From: Chrysopilus asiliformis
Taxonomy: Eukaryota > Arthropoda > Insecta > Diptera > Rhagionidae
Length of the DNA stretch: 64,000 bases
Direction of reading: 5' to 3'
Assembly (NCBI GenBank): GCA_964034945.1
Contig: OZ035961.1
Coordinates: 14,089,243 to 14,153,242, forward strand
Shown: one piece after another, positions 24,532 to 39,500 of the stretch
How the letters are laid out: each line of letters starts with the position of its first letter
Position numbering within the stretch: position 1 is the stretch's first letter
Made by a program: the position numbers and the translations under genes
The notes under the pieces: generated by a model
What the model saw: only the letters and a program-made list of their open reading frames with translations
The model's database searches: none
What the model was told of the DNA's origin: nothing

Positions 24532-27500
24532 GCTCCAACAAAACGTGGAAAAAGTTAATCAAAATTATTTTCATTTTCTTCAAAAAAATGTTCGTTAATT
24601 TAATTTTATAGTAAAAACAAAATGAAACTGTATTGCGCGTCTTCTGCGAGTAATTAAGTTTTTTCATTCACTTTTGTAAGCAACACCCAAAGAAATCCAA
24701 CTGAAATCTTATCCGTTGTTAGGTAAAATGATTGTTTTTTATCTTCATTTTTCACCACTCCGACTAAAATATCGCATAATTAATATTTAGCATACAATAT
24801 TGTAGCATAGATAATGCTCGTTGGGTGGGAGTCTTTTATACGCTAAAAGCCTTGGAAAAGTCAAACTCGAATTGTTTTCAATGGAGAAATGCTTCACTTA
24901 AAATGAATGAATCATTATTAAAGTTTATTTTCCTGAAAATTGAGACGATTTTTTCTGAAAGTCTTGATCTATTTTTGTAAATATGAATTTGTTGTGTTAA
25001 TAACCTCAATATTTATGTGCATAAACAATTTTGTCATATTCATTGAAATTCTTTAGTTAACAATTTTTCATTATTTGTTTGTAATCAGATTTGGGATTTT
25101 GTAAACAAGATTCTTCACAGAATTTTTATTTTGTTTGAATTTTTCAAAATAAAAATCGGGTTTATCACTGATTTCTGGGTAATTTGGGATAACAAAATAA
25201 GGGCTGTTGGATTTTTTTCTATTTTCTCATGCATTAAAATCCACAGCGGGCAAAACTTTAGCTTGAATCTGGTTTTTATACAGTGAAATCTGCATAAGCT
25301 GGAATTTAATTGGACCGGGAAATTGGTCCGGTTTATCCAGCTTAATCTACAATGAAAAACAAAATCACAGGACTTTAAGAAAAATTTGATCCAGGGGGTG
25401 TCCATAAAAAGGTTAATTTCAGACAGACTTTTTGAATCCAGCTTCCTGTAGGGATAACGCGAATATCCTTTTTCCCTTTTTTTCGGGAAAACTTACATTA
25501 TGGGATTTTAGGAACCTCTCATCACGAATCCGACGTTCTAATCTCAAATTTCTGATCCTCTATTTCACGACAATTAATCCAATAAAAGTTTTTCTAAATT
25601 CAAAAGTTGTAGTGCTAACTTGACGGACGTTTCAAATGGTCTGAAATTGAAATGATAAAATCTGAATTTCCAGACCATTTGAACTTATGTGGACTAATAT
25701 CTAAAAAAAAGCCCAATCGAAACAAAAACATTTTGAGGACATTTTTTTAAATTTTTTATAGTAAGCCAGAGCTTAGGGGAAGACCTTTTAATGCCGAAGC
25801 ACAGCTCAGGATGGTCGGAAGAACGAAAGGAGATGTCGGTTTATGTTCTCCTTGAACTTCTGCAGGTTATAGTCCGGGGCAACACATTGGATGGTAAATC
25901 ATTCCAAAGTCTTGTTGTTTGCGGAATGAAGGAATTTCTAAACTTTACTGTACGAAAACGGGGTGGCTCAAGGTAGAAGTCGTGCGCACGTGCTGCGAGA
26001 GGGTCTTGGAAAAATATACCATGGAGGAATAAGTTGGGAAATATTTATTAATTTTTGCATCTTAGTGTCATCGGTGTTAATACGAGTCTTTGATTATTCT
26101 TATTTCTGACATATTTTATAGAGCCTATGTTACAACCGCACCATCAAAGTACACACTCAAAATTTCAGGCCTATCAGTCCCACCGTTCTTGTCTACAAAC
26201 AGCCTCAAACATCAAATTTAATTCCCGAAATTTGTATCTTTAAATTTCTGCATTGAAAATCATCCGAAAACTTTAATCTTTCTTATTGGGTTTGCATTTC
26301 AAGTGTAAATACACAAATTTATTATGAAATATCGATGGTAAACTTGGTAGGTGTGTTTATTTTCCAGATAATTCTCCTACCTTTGTTTGATTTGGATACA
26401 ACGAATTAATTAAAAGATATTATCAAGCGTTAGCGGCATATTTGAGAAAAATTTATTCACTTCAATCAATTTCCGATTAGTTCAAATAAATCGATGTTTA
26501 GTTTGTTTTTAAAGTTGTTGGTTCTGTCAATATTTGTGTGGAATTATATTTTTTGGCGAGTAGCACGTGAATTTAAGTGAATGAATTCTAAGTTTTTTTT
26601 CATAAATATTTCGGCTATTATAATATTTTCAGTCATCAAACATTTTGGCCCTGGCAACATATTTTTTATTTGATGTTTATCGAAAAAAAAACTTCTTATC
26701 ACTCCATGTTTATAAATAACTTATGCATAAAATTGTTAAGGAACGGGAATCGCAATCTCATCGAACATAAAAATTTTAGTTATGATTATTCAAGTAAAAC
26801 ATGTTTCCTTAATTCAGAATCCGCTGCATCAAATCAAAACAACAGTGAATCAGAGCATAATTTTTATATCAAATATCTGACTCAGGAATCGTTTAACATG
26901 AATTAAGGGAAGTATCTAATTACCCCATTTCAATAAAACAAACTGATGCTGACTTATCGCTTTTAGCCACAAATGTGAAACGTTCCAGAAACACCGAATT
27001 AGACAAATTAGAAATGAATTTTGCATGGTGGATAGTCGTAAACCGAAAAAATTTCGAAATATTATTCACGCAATCATAAAAGTTGGTATAATTGACTTGT
27101 AACGAATCTACGACGTTTACCCCATGACATGATGACAATTTTTTTTTGATGGCATTCTCTTGAAATCTCTTTCAGTAGAAAAAAAAAATTAAATAAAAAA
27201 AAACATAAAAATTATCGAACAAAGAACGGGGATTTTACAACGAATTGTAGCTCACGTTTTGTTATCTTTACAATTAGTATTTACAACTCGATAAAATTTG
27301 ATTTTTATACCCACGATGATGAAAAATAAAGGAAATTGTATGGTATTGATTTTGGACAACAAAAAAATGGATTTTCAGGGAAATGTTGAAATTGTCTCAA
27401 AAAGGACTTTCATCGCGTATTCGGTACTTTAGAACTGACGTTAAAATTACATTTGGCTAAAGTCCTTGGTGTCACAGGGTGAGTTTGAGTCTTCATGAAA

Positions 27501-30500
27501 TTTTATGATAAAAATCTTCCTAGCTGTCGCACCTAGAGTCTTATTTGAATTGGGAACCATGTTTGAAAATTCAATATTTGTAAGGTTCTGAAGCTTAAAA
27601 CATTTATAAGGATTGCGGTTCATGGATGAGACTGTGGTATTTGTAAGGTTTGCAATCCATTGCTAGACTTGTATGTTATTGCAACCCGTCAAAGGCAGAC
27701 ATCGCAATAGCAGTCTAGACCAATGGAGTCGGTAGCACCAAGCAGTATTTGTCGCTACTCAATTATTGTCAATTGTGCTTATGAATTTACGTAAATTACG
27801 AATCCCGTAGTCAAGCTAATAATGCCGCGGTCACACGACGCTGTTCTGCCAGCCGCTGGCTGCTGTTGGTTAGTGGCGCTGGCAAGTAGCAACAGCAGCC
27901 AGCGTACTGAGAGGGTTCACACGATTTATACTTTAGTAGCGCTGGCAAGTAGCAAAACAGTGGTTTGACATTTGAATCTGGGAGATTTTTTTAATAATAA
28001 ACGTAACAAACAAATTTAAATAAATAAACGTAAAATAACAACTTACAATAAACAAACTTTTCCACTTATCAGACGCTGGCGAGTGTTCACAAATCACTTT
28101 TGACAGTTCAGAAACCATGTGACAGAGTCACGTGATCCCTAGTAGCGCTCGCAAAGTAGAATGGTCTCTACTTCACTAGCGCTACTAAAATCATTACGCT
28201 GCTGCTGGTAGTATGTAGCAACGCACTAGGGTTCACACGGTGCCGCTGAAACGGCTGCTAACAGCCAACAGTCACTAGCGCTGGTAAAACAGCGTCTTGT
28301 GACCGCCGCATAAGACTCAACATACTGCGGTGGGCTGGTCATGTCACTTGAACGATTGAAAGTGACCCGGCTCGGAAAGTCTTCTGCGGTAGATTATTAA
28401 CAGCGAGGCGACGAGGAAAACCCAACCTCAGATGGCAAAACGGCATCGACCAGGACGTGAATAGAATTGGGATGCAAAACTGGAGGACATCGGCACGAGA
28501 CCGGGACCTCACGTGCGAGAGACATTACGGCAGGTCAAGAGCGGAAACCGGTTGTAGCACCGAGAGAGAGCGGGAAATTACGAATCGTTCAAGCAGTTTT
28601 CCCGCTCTACTGTTGGTATATTGGAAACCTTACAAATGTTACAATCTCGCGAAGAACAACTGGCAAAGCGAATTGAAAGTTAAAGATGAGAAACTCTTCC
28701 CACATTCCCCATAAAACAGTTGCAATTTTCGGTTGAGTTTTTCAGAGCATTTGCAGACGCTATATTATATTTAAAAAAGTATTTTTTTATTTAATAACTT
28801 ATCGGTATAACTACTATCAGAAAAATTCTACCTGTTTTGAATTTAATCTTGTGACTCATCAAGTGGGGTATTTCATGATAGCCCCCTGGAAATTTTGTGG
28901 AATTTCTCAAGTTTTTTTTTAGCTAAACCTTTAGTGAGTCTCTTTTCACCTGCATTGAAAACTTCTTGAAATTGTCTTCAGATTTATCGTCTCTCCACTT
29001 TTCTTAACCACTGTTCAACGCATGAAAGTGTTTAGCGAAATCCCCGATATTAGTGTGAGCTCACGTTCTAAATGACAACAATCGTGAATCATTGATTTAT
29101 GAAATGGTTTCGGACGATTGATTTGATTGGTCGCCCAGTACATCAGTCTATCTGACGATATTTCACTTTTGTTTTATTATTTTGATATTTTTTTTCCTTT
29201 CTTAATAATATTTCTCAATGTCAAGATTTTTACTTTCCCTACCACATGTTTGATGATATCGATTGGCAAAAGTTATAGCAATCCATCGATTAAATTTCTA
29301 TTGAATCATCATCGACAATTCGATATGTTTTCATTTGTTTAATGCTGCTTTAATTCTTTTCGTTTATTTATTTATTTTTGCATATATGTTGCAGTCAGTA
29401 ATATAGTTTTTTATTGAATTGAATTGTCCTATTAATTTACCAGATTTTATTACTTTCATTGCATTGGCACAATTAAATTAGTATTTTAATTGATTTTACA
29501 GTAAATCTTTTGATTGAAGACATTTTTCTCAAGTTGCGAAGTAAGTCAAAGCAATTCGAAGCATTCGACTGTGATCTGTGGAAACAGGTCACTGCTAAAA
29601 TGTTGCTAACTGAAGTGAAATCGATTGTATTCGAATTTATGTTGTACAACACAGAATTAGAGAAGCGTTAAAGGAGCCAGACGAGTGGACATTTTTCTTT
29701 TTCCATTGGCAAATAGGGTTTTGGTCTAGCAATTTCAGTCTGTGCTGCGTACATCTGTAATATTTTTTTACCTTTGGCCTTTAAAAGTATTTTATTGACT
29801 GGCTATTAGAATAAAAAAATGAAAAATTCAATTTTATTTAATTGATCCCAAAGAAACTTTTTTGTAAATTGATTGCTAATTGACTTGTAGTCAATGGAAT
29901 TGACATTTACAGGAAGTATATTGACTCGACATTTACATTTACGTGGGAAAACCTTTTTGGTCATTAACATTTAAAAAAATCCAAACCTTTCAGGGCATAC
30001 TAAATGACTGCCCCCGCAAAAGGATTTTCTGATGTTGTTGACACTTCAATATTACTTTAGAATTTCATTTCACAACTACCAACATGTGGGTACAGTAAAT
30101 CACAAATTTCTTTGAACTTGATAACAAATAGCGCAATTTCAAGCTAATAACAAACTTTATATCCACAAACGGTGTGGTGAAAATGCAAACACATAATTTG
30201 TGGTGAATTTTTCATCCGCCCTCTAAGTCTCTTCACTCAAAAATACATGAGGGTTGTGCATAAAATACGTTACACATTTAGGTAGGGGTCTGCGGTAGTA
30301 CGACGGCGGTTTTAAATGCCATACAAAACATAACAAAAGCTATAATTGCCAATCTCGCAATCATTGGAGACCCGTATGGTGATATTCGTATCAAAATTCG
30401 AACAGTTATACCAAAATTCCACTTTGAAGTCAAACTTTCCAAAAAGATTTTTTAAAATTTATTCCAATCGGATTTTGATGTATGGGGGTTTTATGTAGAA

Positions 30501-33500
30501 TCATATCCTAAATAACTTTTGTTCTTGCACTTTTTTGATGAGATGCACCGTTTTTGAGATATTTACAAAAAACGATTTCGTTCGTATGGGGGGTACCCCC
30601 GCCCCCGCCCCCTAATGGTCCATTTTTACCCATTAACGAACTTAGCCTCGAATTTTACGAAAAACGGATCTGCGCAAAATTTCAAGTCTCTAGCTCAATC
30701 CGTGCGCCCGCAATCCGCGCCACAGACAGACAGACGGACAGACAGACAGACGGACAGACAGACAGACGGACAGACAGACGGACAGACAGACGGACAGACA
30801 GACGGACAGACAGACAGACAGACGGACAGACAGACGGACGGACATGCAGAAATTAAATATTTTTATCATTCTAAACACACTGGTGTAATTCATTTTTTTG
30901 TGCGATGACGGGATCTTGGCGTTACAAACGGTAAGGCAAAGTTAATATACCCTTTGGTTTCACCATACGGGTATAAAAATCGCTAAAAATCTTAACAATA
31001 GCCGAGGCAGAGGCAAATTTGAAAAGACAAAAATTTTCGTGACGTATTTTATGGACAGCCTCTGAGCTAGAAGTTTGAATAAATTGGTCGAGTTAGACCC
31101 TAAAGTAGGCTACACATCTATCAGTTTTCCATCAGTTTTTGGGAAACTGATGGGAAACTGATTGGTGTGAACGTAAAATCAGACAACTGATGGGCAACTA
31201 CGAAAAAATTCGTGGGCAAATCAGTTTTTTTTTAAAACGGATGGCCAACTGATTGGTGTGAACGTTCGCGTCAGTCGTATCGCATCGGTCTGTCCGTTCG
31301 TTGCGCACGTATCTTAAATAACTCGAGAATGGGTTGACCTAGCGACTTAAAATTTTTTGCAAATGAATTTTACGCCAATCGTAATTTATTTTTTGGAAAA
31401 ATAACGGTAGTCGCAAAAAATCGCAGAACAAATTCTGAATAAATTTCCAAGGGAAATTCAAAAAAAACCCAAGTAGAAACGGGGCTTTAGGCACTTTGAA
31501 TTTCGCGGTATGATTTTCCTTTGCGAATTTAAGCCCTGTGTATATGCAATTAAGTCTAAATTGACTTTGGGGATGTCGTAAAAAACACAATTTTTCATGT
31601 AAAACGGCCTGTTGTGCTACAATATTTAAACCATTAAAAATTTATGTGTTTTCAATTTCTGGAAAAGTTTTGCAAACCAAAATCTAAAATTTCCATTTTT
31701 TTAATTACAAGTCGATCGAAAAATTGCAACAACATTTTCTATTGATTAAATATCGTGTTATAATATTGCGCAACGAAGCTATAAATTTTCCTATTTGTAC
31801 AATTTACGTTAAGAAATTAAATTCAGTGATTCCGTAAATATGAATTTCATAAGACTTGGTTTGCATTTTAAATTTTGCGTTTAAAATGAATCTCATTGTG
31901 CACATCAATTACTCGACACTTACAAATCGCTTGCGTATATAACAAACATGCTAATGCGTTTAATTAATTTTCATTGTCAACAGGTATTTATCAATACAAC
32001 AATAATAAAAAGTGCGCATTTGATTCTATAAAAAGCTTTTGGATTTACCTGACATGGCTCCAAAATTCTTTACAGGGGGGAAAAACGGGTAATCAAAAAT
32101 TGGTCATAATTTTGACACCATAAATTTTCTTCTAAAAATTTCAGTGAATATTTAAGATTTTGGGCTTGGCATAACTCCCCCATATTTAGTTGAAAATTCC
32201 AAATTTCCAAAGTAAAGTTTTTTTTTTAAGCTTAACAAAGTCTTAAAATATCGACCATCGAATCCGTGGTCGGTGCTACGTGTGGGTCGTTGGCCATTGT
32301 TGTGCCAATAATCTCGATCAGTTGATAATTCTTTAAGGAAATTTTACAACCAACAACGCAAAACGCTATTTCTGTTGACTTTTATTCAAGAAAAATGGAG
32401 AAAAAGAGCACAAAAATATGAAAAATACGACGAAACCGACTTATGTAGCGATGTTGGCATATACGGTGCCTGTCGATGTGAAAGCAACCTGTTCCGCCAG
32501 GTAAACTTACGGTTACGATGTCTCACATATGAAACCTTGAATTTATATTTCTCACCTCTCTATTGGGCAAGTTTACGGCATCTACGAGTATGCGAGCTGT
32601 AAAAAAATGAACAGTCTTTTAAGCTTGTTTTTATAATACATCTATTCAGATTTTTTCTTCTTCTTCTATATTTGTTAGTTTCATGCGTAGAAATAGCGCT
32701 AAGAAAAGTCACGTCTGATATACGGGTATGATGTGTACATATTTAAGTAGATTTTTTTCAGCAAAAGAAAATTGTTTTCCTTATGATTCTCAGTCAGTAG
32801 TCACCACTATGATATCATTCATGCAATGTTTGTTTACGTGTGATTCAGCTGTGCAATTTTTTTTTTGTGAAATTTCTTCGCGAAGTTATTTTTTTTTTGC
32901 TGCTAAAACCATTTCCAGTAATGTTACGGTACAAAACTCCTTCATTTTGTTTTGGATTTCTTTTTACAAGAAGAGATTTGTTCGCTGCATGTTCTTGTTG
33001 TTTGTTTCTAAGATATTAGAGAGATTTTGCAAGATGTTTTTGATTATACAATAAGATTATGTCGTCCGTAACAATATTAACTTTTTTATGTCACCAAAGT
33101 TTTAATGGGGATTACTTTACTTTCCTTTCAGCATACATTTTTTCATAGAATATTGTTTTTATTTGGGCATATCATATTTTCTTTAAGAAATTTTAAGACA
33201 ATGCAAAACATTCATCAAGAAATACTAAAAATTATTTGTTAAAGGCTTATATTTGCTAAAAAAATATATACAGTATTAAAGTTGTGGTGATTGTACTCTT
33301 GGTTTTAAATTTTTATACCCGTATGGTGAAACCAAAGGGTATATTAAATTTGCCTAACCGTTTGTAACCCCAAGATTCCGTCATCACCCACAAAAATGAA
33401 TTACACCAGTGTGTTTAGAATGATAAAAAAGTTGAATTTAGCATGTCCGTCCGTCCGTCCGTCCGTCCCTCTGTCCGTGCGTCTGTCTGTCTGTATATCT

Positions 33501-36500
33501 ATCCGTCCGTCTGTGGTGCGGATTGCGCGCGCACGGATTGAGCTAGAGACTTGAAATTTTACGCAGATTCGTTTTTCGTAAAATGTAAGGCTAAGTTCGT
33601 TAATGGGCAAAAACGCACCATTGTGTGTGTGTGTTGGGGCGGAGGGGGGGGGGGGGGGGGGGGGGGGGGTACTCGGCAGTCAAGAACTGCTGAATCGCTT
33701 GCCAAAGATTGATTCGTCTGCATTCGCCAAAAGGGATGCGAATTTTTGCCTTTTGTAAATTCTTGTGTGGCATTTCTTTTTGTGTGGCGTTTATTCTGCT
33801 GGCGAACCCTTCTTAACCGCGTAATTTATGGACAGTTAGAAAATATCTGAATAAAATCTATTATTACTTTTTTTTACCACAATATTTTATCAAACTGAAA
33901 TCTTGCTCCATATTTTTAATTTCTATTTCAGATACTTTCTAACGTATCGTTTATCCCCATAACAATTGTTCGTGACATTTCTTACTATTCGTGAAACAAA
34001 CAAAATAATTTTACCAAACACCTGAAACGCATGAAACGCGTTTTCTTATAAATTACATCAACAATACGGAAAAGTTATTCGATTTGAATCTTTTACTGTG
34101 CTCAATGTTCCGTGAATATGATTTAGCAGCATTACTCGGAATTGTTCATTAAATGGAAGGAAAATCTTTTTTTTATCATTTGCCACTGTTTGCATTTTGT
34201 GTGTTGCATTTTCTTTTGTCTTTCATAGTTAAATAAATGAAAGCCCGTTTGCTTATATAAACATAAGATAAGTCGTGCTGGATTCATTTTATTTTATTAT
34301 AGTTTTATACCATTGACATGGAATGAAATTTTGTTTTACTAGTTTATCATTGTAACAGTTTTGAAATTCCATCGATAATTATGTTGAGTTTTTGATAAAA
34401 AAAATCGTCTAATGATTTTCAAATTTAATACGTTTCAGAATTAAATGTGTGCAAGATTTGTTTGTCATCGTTTAATTTGTGATAAATGGGCAAATAACTC
34501 AATTATAAACTTGATATTTAATCTTAAATTTCTAATTGGCGGAGATAACCAACCAGCGTCGTTCTCATTTTATTTTTATCTCAATCGTAAACTTAGAAAA
34601 TTAAACAAGGAAGTTAATTCGAAAATGACAATATTACCCTCTAAATTTACAATTTTATTTAGCGTGATCGCACCTAATTTATAATATTGATAGCGTTATA
34701 AAATAGAAAAACAGGGACAGGTTGATAATTTTAGAAGTAAACATGAAAGGTCAAAAACGAACTCATATCGATATGATGAAGTTGATCGTAATTGTAGATA
34801 ATTATTAATAAAAACCGATCATTTCTAGTTACGGCTACACATATCTGATCTGAAATTGATCGAAACCCATTTAGAGACCTTGACGTGTAAACTTTGATTT
34901 CATTTGAACGTAATTTGGTGTTACCCGAATTGAAAAGTAACACAGCTCTAATTAAACTTCTATGAATCAACTGAAAATTCCCCACAATTTAACCGAGGGT
35001 TTTTTTTTCATATTTGCGTTGGAAATTAGAAATAAAAGTGAATAAAATTCAGTTTCTGAATCAAATTTTGCCTTTTTTATGTTAATTACAAAATTCATAA
35101 TAAGATGGAAAAGTGAACTTTGGCTACCACTTGGAAAAGGTCAAAAGCTCGCTAATTTCTGTCTAAAAATAAAATCCCAATTTTTCCCCATCAAATTTTC
35201 GTACATACATTTATATGATTGTAATTTGTACGATCATATAAATTTATACGATTGAAGGTGTTTGGCAATGGTAACTGCGCAAAACATTCAATTGAGTTTG
35301 AGTGACAACAGTCAAATTTTTGACGCATCTTTCATGTTTTAATTTCGGGGCTTTTTTCAGAATAAACCTCATCGAATTTCACCTAAGAATGAATCTAATA
35401 TGCTAAGTGGATGTAATTTTGTTAGATTTCTCATGTATGAAGGTTGTTTATTCGTATATGATAACAAGTAATGTAAGGGAAATGGAAAACTGTTGTGACC
35501 TTAAATTAATGTGCAATTTGATAAAATTTTATGAAAAATTATTGCATTTTAATTGAGGTGTGTGGGTAGATATTTTTTATTAAGCAAATTGAATTATTTC
35601 TAAGGCAAACAATTTATTTATTAGAGAAAACGATTTTTTAATTGCTTAGACATATTTTGCAATTTTCATTCGTTACGTTAGACTGGTGCCCCTCGAAATA
35701 AAATGTACCTAATTAAAAGGTTTAAATTCTATCCAACAGCATCCATTTTTTTTAAATTTTGTGGATAAAAAAGTTCTTTTTTTTTGTTATTTGCAACTAA
35801 ATTTCTGACCCGGGTTCGCCCGGCTAAAAGTCTGAGTAGGACAAAACCTAGAAAAACCAAATTCAGTTCGATACAAATCAGATTGCTTAGAAAGGAGGTG
35901 TGATCCGACGTACATCTGTACGAAATTTCAGGCCAATCGGTTCGGCAGTTTTCGCTTCAGAGCCATTTTACCATTCCCTTACTCCTCCAACCTCCTACGC
36001 TAGGTTTAAATCTATATATAAAATCTTTTAACCTGACTGACTGATTGACTGACTGATAGACTGACTGATTGACTGACTGATTGACTGACTGAATGACTGA
36101 CTGACTGACTCATCAACACCCAGCCCAAACCCCTGAAGCTAAAAACTTGAAACTTTCACAGTATGTCCCAACCATCACGTATGCGCTCACTAAGGCGGGA
36201 TTTTCCGAAATTTTACCGCTAAGGGGGTAAAGGGGATTTGGGTGTTTTTAAAGCGTGTTTTTCGCCATGAATTCTGCTCAATAGGAGGCTGAAAATTTTC
36301 ACTCGGGGGTTTTCGGGGTCGCTGATCACGAACCCAGTGTTAAAAATTCAAGATTTGAATTAGAAGGTCCTCCAAGAATAACGTAAATATCATTTCCCGC
36401 TTTTCCCGGGGAAAAATGGCATTAGGGGGTGTTCGGGGTCGCATATCAGTAATCTGGTGTTAGACTAATTCGCAACGGAGAGTCCTGCAAGGATCAGATT

Positions 36501-39500
36501 TTTCTTAAAAGTTTTTAAGTTGTTTCCGGTTTTCTTCGTTTTCTAAAACTTATACAAAAAACTTAACCCGGCACCGACGGGTATACAAGCTAGTAAACCT
36601 ATATTGGAACCATGCCTTCAACGAAATTTTAGGTCAATCGGTTCTCACGTGAAAGAGGGACAGACAGACACTAACTCATTTAGTATGAATTATGGTAAAT
36701 ATTATATCTCCAATTCTCATAAAATATAACAATGAATTGATTTTGAAATGTGCCTTAAATAAATATTGATTAATTTTGCCGCAATATGCAACAAGTGATA
36801 ACAACAAATCAATCGACACTTACTGCACTGATAGAATACAATTCAGACATTAAAGATTTGATAGCAAAGGCAATTTTTATGTAATTGTAAAGAAATTCAA
36901 AAATTTTCCATAACCTAGAACTGGTTTTTCTTAATCGATAACTACATACAGAATTTGACCTGTAAATAAAACAGTGTGTCATCTTTTCATACTTACTTGC
37001 TTGCTGCCTGCTAGCTAGAAATTCATTATCTTATCACAGTTAAAAGAAGATTTGCTAAACAATAAAATCATAGACTTTCAGTAATCCAATTTTAATTTTT
37101 CATTATCTAGCCGAGCAGTTTCTTACTAATCATCATACAACATAATTTTTGTACACTTACGAAAAAAAATCAAGTGTTATGGCGACGTATCGAAAGGAGA
37201 AATTAGTCATTGAGTCATTCTGGAAAATCGATACAGATTACTGTCTATTTCGACCATTAGTATTACCCAATTTTCGGGGAAAATACAATTTGCTAAATGG
37301 AATTCTTGTTGCTTTTAATTTTCCCATAATGTGTGCAATGTTATTTAATGTCTGTGAAATTCTTTTTGAACAAAAATCTAGACGCATTAAAATATTAATG
37401 GACTGGGGATTAAAAAATGTTTTTTTTTTCAGATTTTATTCGACTCCAATAAAAAAAGCCATAGAAAATTGTTTCGCATGAAATCGATCTGTTCAATACA
37501 GTTTTTCACATTTCTCTGCAAGTTTAATACAGTAGAATCCCGATAATTCGTATTTCAAGGGACCAGCAAATTCATACGAATTAGCGGGATATACGAATTA
37601 TCGGGGTACGAATTATCGGGATTCTACTGAATCTCAAACTTTCGTCTTCGAGCTAAAATTATCATATTTACTAATAAAAATCGAATTAAGATCCAAGATA
37701 ACGAAATGAATAGATTTTCGTTAAAGAGGGAATTCTTTTTAGATAAGATCTGTTGTCTAATGGTGAAAAGTCAATGAAAATCTATCTAGAGGTTTAAAAA
37801 ATAGTTGGCAAGGGGATGGTTATTTTTTAATTACATAAACGTGTCCAAGAGGTCCTGCATCAAACTTAGAAAACCGTATTCCAATCGGTTTAACGGTTCA
37901 GAAGTTAACAGGTGAGGGGGTTTCACAAAAGGGAGGACGTGCAATTTTTCCCATTCCTTACTCCTTAGCGTAGAAAATTTCTCTTTGTAAAAGTCGTACT
38001 AGGCGTCTACATTCCTCTAAATATCAATTTTTATAACAAAATCTCCACAAAATCCAGACGATCAACCAAAAAGCTCTTTTGAGCATTCTAAAAAAATACA
38101 AAATATTTTGCAAAAATCAAAAACATTTTATTTAAATCACAGTCTCCAACTTTTTCACTAAAAAAAACATGATATTCTTATCTATCATGTATGGTTACCC
38201 TCATGACCTTACCGACGAAATCTACTCGATAACTAATTTATGAACTTGAAATTATTACTGTTGTAAATTTGAAAATTATCTTGATAGCGACTATAAAAAA
38301 TTGGGAATTCTAGTTTTTCCCCTAAAAACTTATCACACATTATTGGAAATGTTATTAAGAAAAGCGACATTAAATGAATTTAAGATAAACCAAATAATGA
38401 CTATCACTACAGAATTATTTACATAGTGACGAACCGTAAATGTTTTATATTTATGACCATTTTTTTAAATAATTTTTTTTTGTTAGATAATCGTCTGACA
38501 CTTAATACCCTATAATACCCAAATGACATATTAGAAAGTTGTGACGTCAATTTTTCAACTTCATATCGGATTCTTTTTTTTTTGGGTCTTATCAGTCTAA
38601 CAACTCACCAATTTGAACTTTAGTTTTAGCAAATAATTGACGGCCTCAATTACTCATTTATGGCGCAGCAATAAATGGGACTTTTTGAACACGTTGTAAA
38701 ATGATCTACTTGTGATATTCAAGTATCTCAAATATTTACTTAATGATTTTGGGAATCGATGAAAAAATCTACGAATTTTTATCTAACATTCATATAACGG
38801 ATTTTGATTGGTTTTTGTCCAAAAAATACTCAAATTTTGAAATGTGTTAAATTTTTATTGTTCGGAATGTGGGACAATTTACACAATTTACACGATTTTA
38901 AGTTTTTTTTTGGGTCGAGTTCCATATTCCGGAATTTGGGACATTCTACACAATTTTTGTGAGTTTTAATTTATTTCTTGGGATGAGGTTCTTTCATATC
39001 TGTCGAAATAATTTCTGACACAATTTAAAAAGCAAAACCAATAATTTTGAATTTCGGCGGCTAAAAAAATATGCAAACACAAAGACGTGTTGAGAAGGCG
39101 TAGGCGCGGGAGGAGCAACAACTCCGGATGCAACCATGAAGGGGCGGCACCAAAATCACCGGATGTGATTTTTAAATGCACACATAAAGTTCAAATATGT
39201 AATTCTTCAAAATGATCCTTTTTTTTTATATCACCCCTATTTCTTGCCATTTGTGCTTTTTTGCTGGAACATTTATAAATTTTATGTTTATTAACAAAAC
39301 TTTGTTGGTCGCTCCAAATGGATTATCAAAAATTTACGTAGATTTCGGATAGTGGCAAGAAAGTGGTTAAACATGATCAAAATTTCAACCCTTCGGCTGC
39401 GTTGCAATTTTTCAAAAAAAAAAAAAAAAAGAATTTGCTTGCAGGACATTTTTCTTAAACAAAATTTGCGTGCGTTGCATTTTGCTATGAAATTTTCTAT

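Larger units (their letters stand above)
23757..30251. other. Lst2 intron 1, middle part
   Basis: AT-rich intron DNA. Outside the elements listed separately (poly-A, LINE ends, Harbinger-type MITE, a 122-bp-family unit and a small pogo-like MITE) no exon, RNA gene or conserved frame was recognised. Confidence 0.5.

Noticed and set aside
30554..30908. Frames rich in [11 protein letters not shown]
   Set aside because: Translations of the GACA/GACG tetranucleotide array.
32375..32602. Frame ending in [10 protein letters not shown] before a GTAAAC donor-like site
   Set aside because: No ATG start, no supported acceptor and no continuing exon in phase.
37179..37481. 100-codon frame ([10 protein letters not shown]...) with one hydrophobic stretch, faintly like an odorant-receptor start
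   Set aside because: No usable splice donor, partner exon or clear family motif was found; more likely a chance frame.
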